From positions 43,497,023-43,561,022 of the forward strand of contig OX359273.1 of the NCBI GenBank assembly GCA_947179155.2: a stretch of 64,000 bases of DNA, written 5' to 3'. Position 1 is the stretch's first letter. Each line of letters opens with the position of its first letter. A program made the translations under genes and the position numbers. The notes under the pieces are model-generated. The model was given only the letters and a program-made list of their open reading frames with translations, was not told the origin of the DNA and searched no databases. Source of the stretch: Hedera helix. Taxonomy: Eukaryota; Streptophyta; Magnoliopsida; Apiales; Araliaceae. Below, piece after piece: positions 59,192-64,000 of the stretch.

Positions 59192-62100
59192 TGTGACGAC
59201 CCCAAATCCGGGTTCCATAACCTCGAGTTTGGTTCTCACTATTCAACACATTACTAACAATTAAATACATACATTGCATTTAAATATCGCGGAATAATAC
59301 ATATTGGTTCCCTTCAAAAGGTTACAATACCAGGGTCTATCAACCTTAACATAAAAACAGTTCCTATCATAAGGAATTACAAAAGGTTTAACAACCGTAA
59401 ATACATAAATAAAGATCTAACTAGCATGCATAAGCTACTTAAGCTTTAGCCTTTCCTTTTCCCTTATCCTTCCTGGAGCAATCAGGATTATCTGAAAAAT
59501 GGTTCATGATATAGCAAGAATGAGCAACTAGTTTGCTCAGCAAGTTTATAACAATCATATAGATTTAATATATCATGAATGAATGGGAAAGATCATCAAT
59601 GGTTCAACAATAGATATAACAATTGTGAAAGAAACATGATTCAAATTTTAATAAACAGAATATTTGAATCTTAAAATGCTGAGTGGTCACTAAGGACCCT
59701 GAACTAACTAGGGTATAATAGAGTTTCCTCTGACCCTTTGAGTTGTTTGGTTTTCAAGGGGATCAGCCTATTCAACCCGCTGTATATGCATTACATTTAG
59801 TCACTGGCGCCCAAAGTCGGTTTCCCGACACAAAATCCCCTAATTTAGGGTTGTTCAATTCTCAGACTTAATATAAGAAATCCGCACCCAACAATGGTTT
59901 GGATAAGCTTTTAAAAGTATTCAAGTTATTGAATTTAGAAACGTAATGTCTAGCTGAATTATTAGCTTAAGACATTTTTAATACAGTTCATGAATCAAGA
60001 ACTAATAAGCTTCAAATGCACTAAGTGCGATTGTATAAACAATATGGATGTGGAATAATTTTAAATAATTAAACCACTGCAAGCTTTAACAATAAATACA
60101 AGTATGGAAACTTGTTCAACGATAATAATTGAGTAGGGTTAGAGAACTTGCCTTTTTGCTCAGCTACAATAATTGTCTAGCTTTAACTAACTTGCTTTGA
60201 AAGACCTAACATTAATAAAGTCGGTCTAATAATTAGTACGACGTATTTGCATAATTATACGCTTAATAACGAACTTATTTACCACATAAGTACTAACACA
60301 TAAATTACATTAGTCAAAACAATATTATTAACCTTATAGACACTTAATCATTTTAGGTTAATAATTTAATAAGTTAGAAAATATTTTTCTTAAGTGTTGG
60401 ACACTTATTAAACCCTTAAACAACTTATTATAATTGTTTAATTAAATCATAATTAAATTAAATTTATTTTATTAACTCAATCTCTATTTAATTACTATTT
60501 AATATTGATTAAATAGAAATTAATTAATTAACTCTACTTATTATTAAAAATAAATAATAACTAATTGTACTTACTTATTATTTAATTATAATTAAATAAT
60601 AAATAATTATTAACTTAGTTTTAACCTTCTTCAATTTAATGTTAATCAACCAATAATTAACTAAGTAATTAACCTTACTTATTATTTAATTAAGGAAATT
60701 AAATAATAGTTTACTAATCTTAATCCCCTTTAATTATTATTTAATGTCAATTAAATAATAATTAATTATTTAATTAATTTTAATTATTATTTAAGGTTAA
60801 ATAATAATCAAATCATTCTTATTTATTATTTTAATTAAATAATAAATTATTACTCTAATAATTTAATTTCCATTAATCGTTATTTAATGTTAATTAAATA
60901 ATAATTAATTACTTAATTATCCTTATTTATTATTTAATAATATTTAAATAATAAATAATTAATTTATAAATTTTATCTCTCTTTAAATATTATTTAATAG
61001 GCATTAAATAATAATTGCTAATTTATCATCTTTATTTATTATTAACATTTAAAATAATAAATAAATAATAAATTTATTTAACCTAACCATGGTTTAGCTA
61101 ACTAGATTAATATTTAAAATATTTAAATATTAAACTTTATGAAAAATATCCTCCCCAATATTGTTTTTGTATTATTATTATTTTTGTTATAATTTTAAAT
61201 TAATTTTTAAATATTTAAATTAATTAAAATTAACCCGAATGGCATTTTCGTAAATAAGTTGAAAAAACCGGACCGATGGCATTTCCGTAATTAATTCGAA
61301 AACTGAACCGAGGGCAGAATGGTAATTCTGCCGAAAAAAACACGGAGGGGCAAAATGGTAATTTCGCCGAAAAACAGTTTCTCGCGCATTGCGCGCGTAA
61401 GCCGATGCAGGACCAAAACGGCGTCGTTTTTGAAACCCCGGAAATGGCCTCCGCGCATAACGCGCGGAGTAAAATTTCACGGACGCCAAACGACGTCGTT
61501 TGGCTCCGCGTCCTCGGTGAACAGTGGCAGCCGCGCATTGCGCTGAAAGCCTTAAAATTTTTTTCTTCCCGCAGAACGTGAACAGTGACCAGAAAATACC
61601 CACTTTAATAAAAATTATACCATCAAGTAAGCTTTAAATGCTCAATAAAAATCCAAAAAAATTACCAATCATCTTATATTAATTTATAACATGAAAAATT
61701 AATTTTTCATGATTTAATATCAATATTTTTTTATAAAAAATTTTACATCACATAAACTACCATAAATCATATCTTTTTGTGTATAACTCCATTTTAAGTG
61801 ATTCAAACTTTGTTTTTCTCATGATTTAATGTTCTATAATATTAGAACATCAAACCTAAGTTTTACAAAAATATTTTTGGTAATATATTTCAAAACTTGT
61901 TTACACACTACTAAATACATATTTTAGCATATAAAATATACCAAAATACAAACCAAACATATTAAACTCAAGCATGGCATAAATATTACCTCTACACATT
62001 AATAATTATATTAACATGTTTATACTAACATGGTGATTTATTTAATTTAAAAACAAAACTTTATTTAAAATAACCATTACCTTGATTTAATGGCTATCTT

Positions 62101-63143
62101 TCTTTTTCTTCCAAAGTAGGTGATGAGGTTTGAAGGCATGAACCAAGAACTCCTTCTCTTGGTATTTTTGCTCTCAACTATAATTTTTCTACACTCTCAA
62201 ATGCTCTCTAGCTTGAAAAATGGAGGAAGAAGAATGACTAACACAATGCTCCTAATTTGCAAGTATACTTGCAATATTGATAGATACATAATATATCTAA
62301 TAATTTTAGCCCATCATGCACCTATTGGATACTTACACAAGTTAGCCACATTAGGTGAAAAGAAGCATGGTGTCTATGTACTTTAAAAATCAATCCAAGC
62401 AATCCTTTAATTAAATAAATAAGAAAATCAAATAATAATAATAATAATAATAATAACAATACACTCTCTCTCCTCCTCACCACATGCTTCGGCTGATGGA
62501 CTTCAAAAGTCCCAAAAATAAATTCACTTTTCTTATTTTAATTAATTAATAAGTTATTTAATTGTTTTTCCAAGTGGGCCAATCATTGGGCTTTAATTTA
62601 AAATACCAATTGGGCTTCTATTAAATTGTTTGGGCTACTAAATTGTCAAATTTTATTATTCCCCACTTGGGCTACTAATTGACCCATGTTGGGCTAATTT
62701 AATAATTTATACATTAATTATTCAATCCATGTTAAATAAATAATTAGATTGAATAAATAATTAAATATTTTAACCCATAAGTATTAAATTACCAAATGGA
62801 CTAATAAATATTATTATTAATATTTTACATTATTTACATTAATTAATAGTCATATTAATTAATTTATTATATTTAATTCACTCATTATATTCAATTTAAT
62901 TGAATATTTAATTAATAGGAAACTTATCAATTGATTTGATATTAAAACTTTAGGGTTTGTTCACTAATTTAATAACATATTAGTGACCCCCTTTAATTAA
63001 TTTTAGTAATTAATTACATAATTATTTAATCACATAATTAATTAATCACATAAAAAAAATTTAAATAATCTCATAAAACTAACTCGTTGAAAATTCAATT
63101 AATAATTTAATTAATAAAGATGTGGAAATTCTAGGACATTACA
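59192..63143 (-). mobile_element. Solo LTR related to the LARD-type LTR, 3,952 bp
   Basis: Read on the minus strand it starts TGTAATGTCC and ends GGATTTGGGGTCGTCACA, flanked by TTAAC on both sides, with no internal domain. It shares landmarks with the LARD LTR in the same order: the GCCCA cluster (about 62566-62700), the gene-like segment near 62100-62300, the GC palindrome block (about 61375-61560), the AATAATAAA hairpin tract (about 60440-61060) and the 3' portion with TTGCTCAGCAAGTTTA (59533). It is about 760 bp shorter: the five-copy 76-bp array is not expanded here. Sequence divergence shows it is a different subfamily or an older insertion. Confidence 0.88.
62429..62456. repeat. (AAT)n microsatellite
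   Basis: About nine AAT units inside the solo LTR. Confidence 0.8.
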
Positions 63144-63148
63144 TTAAC

Positions 63149-64000
63149 ACTAACATATTTATTGATCGTGTTAACGTATTGATCTGTTTAATCTGCTTAT
63201 TACATAAATTAAAATTTTAAAATAAAAGAAATAAATATCATTCACTTATTTATTGAATAATAATATAATATATTCATCACAATAATATTTATCTAACAAA
63301 ATGCAACATAATGTAAAACGTGTCAATCCACTGATTATACATGTTTGATCTATTTAAATTTCATATTAAACATGTTGACCTGTTTATGACACGAAAATCG
63401 TTTATGCTTAACACTATTTTATTTATTTTATGCTATATTAGACTCATATTTATACAAACACACCTCTGTCTTGTTATTATCAAGTTTGATTTCTCGATCT
63501 AATACCATCAGTTGAGAAGTATCACTCGATTCAAAGACCTTTAATACTAATCTTTATATTTTATATTGTGTTCGTATCGAATTATCGATATGGTGTTAAA
63601 AATTATCACCCCTATCTGATAACAGCTGATGATAATTTGATTTGGTATTTTAGTAATTTGGACTGATTTCTCAGTTCTCAAAAATCACAACCTATCAATC
63701 GAAGAGACATGTACACGAGGAAGGGCTCGACTTCCCTCCATTTGTTCCCACGTGGGATTTTACCAAATTTCAAATTATTAAATACTCCCAGTCCCATGAC
63801 ACGTTTTTAAACAAATTTACTGTTAAGTGCGTTGATTTTTGGACGAGATAAATAGAAGAATTTCCTATGGATAATTGAATTAAAAATAAATTCATATTAT
63901 ATAAGTTATGAGTAGAAAAGAGAACAGTAATATACGACATAAAAAAACTAAATAATATTCTTAAATTTCACGCATACACTTAATTGTATGAATGAAAAAA
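63149..64000. other. Intergenic to window edge
   Basis: No gene recognised. A 10-bp palindromic G-box CCCACGTGGG lies at 63747-63756 in a less A+T-rich patch (about 63690-63800) that could be promoter DNA of a gene beyond the right edge. Confidence 0.5.

Noticed and set aside
61220..61603. 127-codon minus-strand frame and overlapping frames
   Set aside because: Lies wholly in the GC palindrome block of the solo LTR, with repeated Arg/Ala-rich translation from palindromes. No family match.
62120..62386. 88-codon + strand frame in the solo LTR
   Set aside because: The matching segment of the LARD LTR (near 28500-28780) does not keep the frame, so it is not conserved coding sequence.
1..64000. 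CRISPR arrays, operons, bacterial or phage genes, tRNA and rRNA genes
   Set aside because: Searched by eye and none seen. Tandem arrays present are LTR-internal or microsatellites.

Overview
This is plant nuclear DNA, almost certainly from a eudicot. It has about 65-70% A+T intergenic DNA, GT-AG introns, three intron-rich genes with clear Arabidopsis counterparts, Stowaway-type MITEs, and large LTR retrotransposons primed by initiator-Met tRNA. I cannot name the species; an asterid is possible but unproven.

Layout. (1) 1-1930: A+T-rich intergenic DNA with hairpin repeats. (2) About 2000-10640, + strand: an intact bZIP16/bZIP68-type G-box-binding factor with 12 coding exons (412 aa) and a 5'-UTR intron. 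It carries a decayed LINE in one intron and a Stowaway MITE in another. (3) 11334-18926: a dead xyloglucan endotransglucosylase/hydrolase (XTH) gene. It is split by a minus-strand Copia element (12045-18363) that itself contains a nested 1.56-kb solo LTR (16481-18036). Both insertions keep 5-bp target duplications. (4) 20681-25070, - strand: an intact ABHD17-like alpha/beta-hydrolase (5 exons, 379 aa) with an unusual C-terminal tail of 22 cysteines. (5) 26957-38779: a very young 11.8-kb retroelement. Its two 4,716-bp LTRs are nearly identical and flank only 2.39 kb of non-coding DNA, so it is a LARD-type (large, non-autonomous) element. It sits inside a palindromic MITE. (6) 38.8-46.5 kb: intergenic DNA with a G-box cluster, a candidate 55-aa one-span membrane peptide (42745-42912), a 29-C homopolymer and a 133-bp tandem duplication. 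(7) 46550-57219, - strand: an intact plastid glycerol-3-phosphate acyltransferase (ATS1/ACT1 type; 12 exons, 448 aa), with G-boxes upstream of its start. (8) 59192-63143: a minus-strand solo LTR related to the LARD LTR, with its own 5-bp target duplication.

How the parts relate. The three live genes are unrelated housekeeping or regulatory genes: light/redox/ABA-linked transcription, protein de-acylation, and plastid lipid assembly. They do not form a cluster. The most unusual content is the LARD-like element and its relatives. Their LTRs carry their own apparent promoter, satellite-like tandem arrays, and a GC-rich block of paired palindromes that also survives in the diverged solo LTR.
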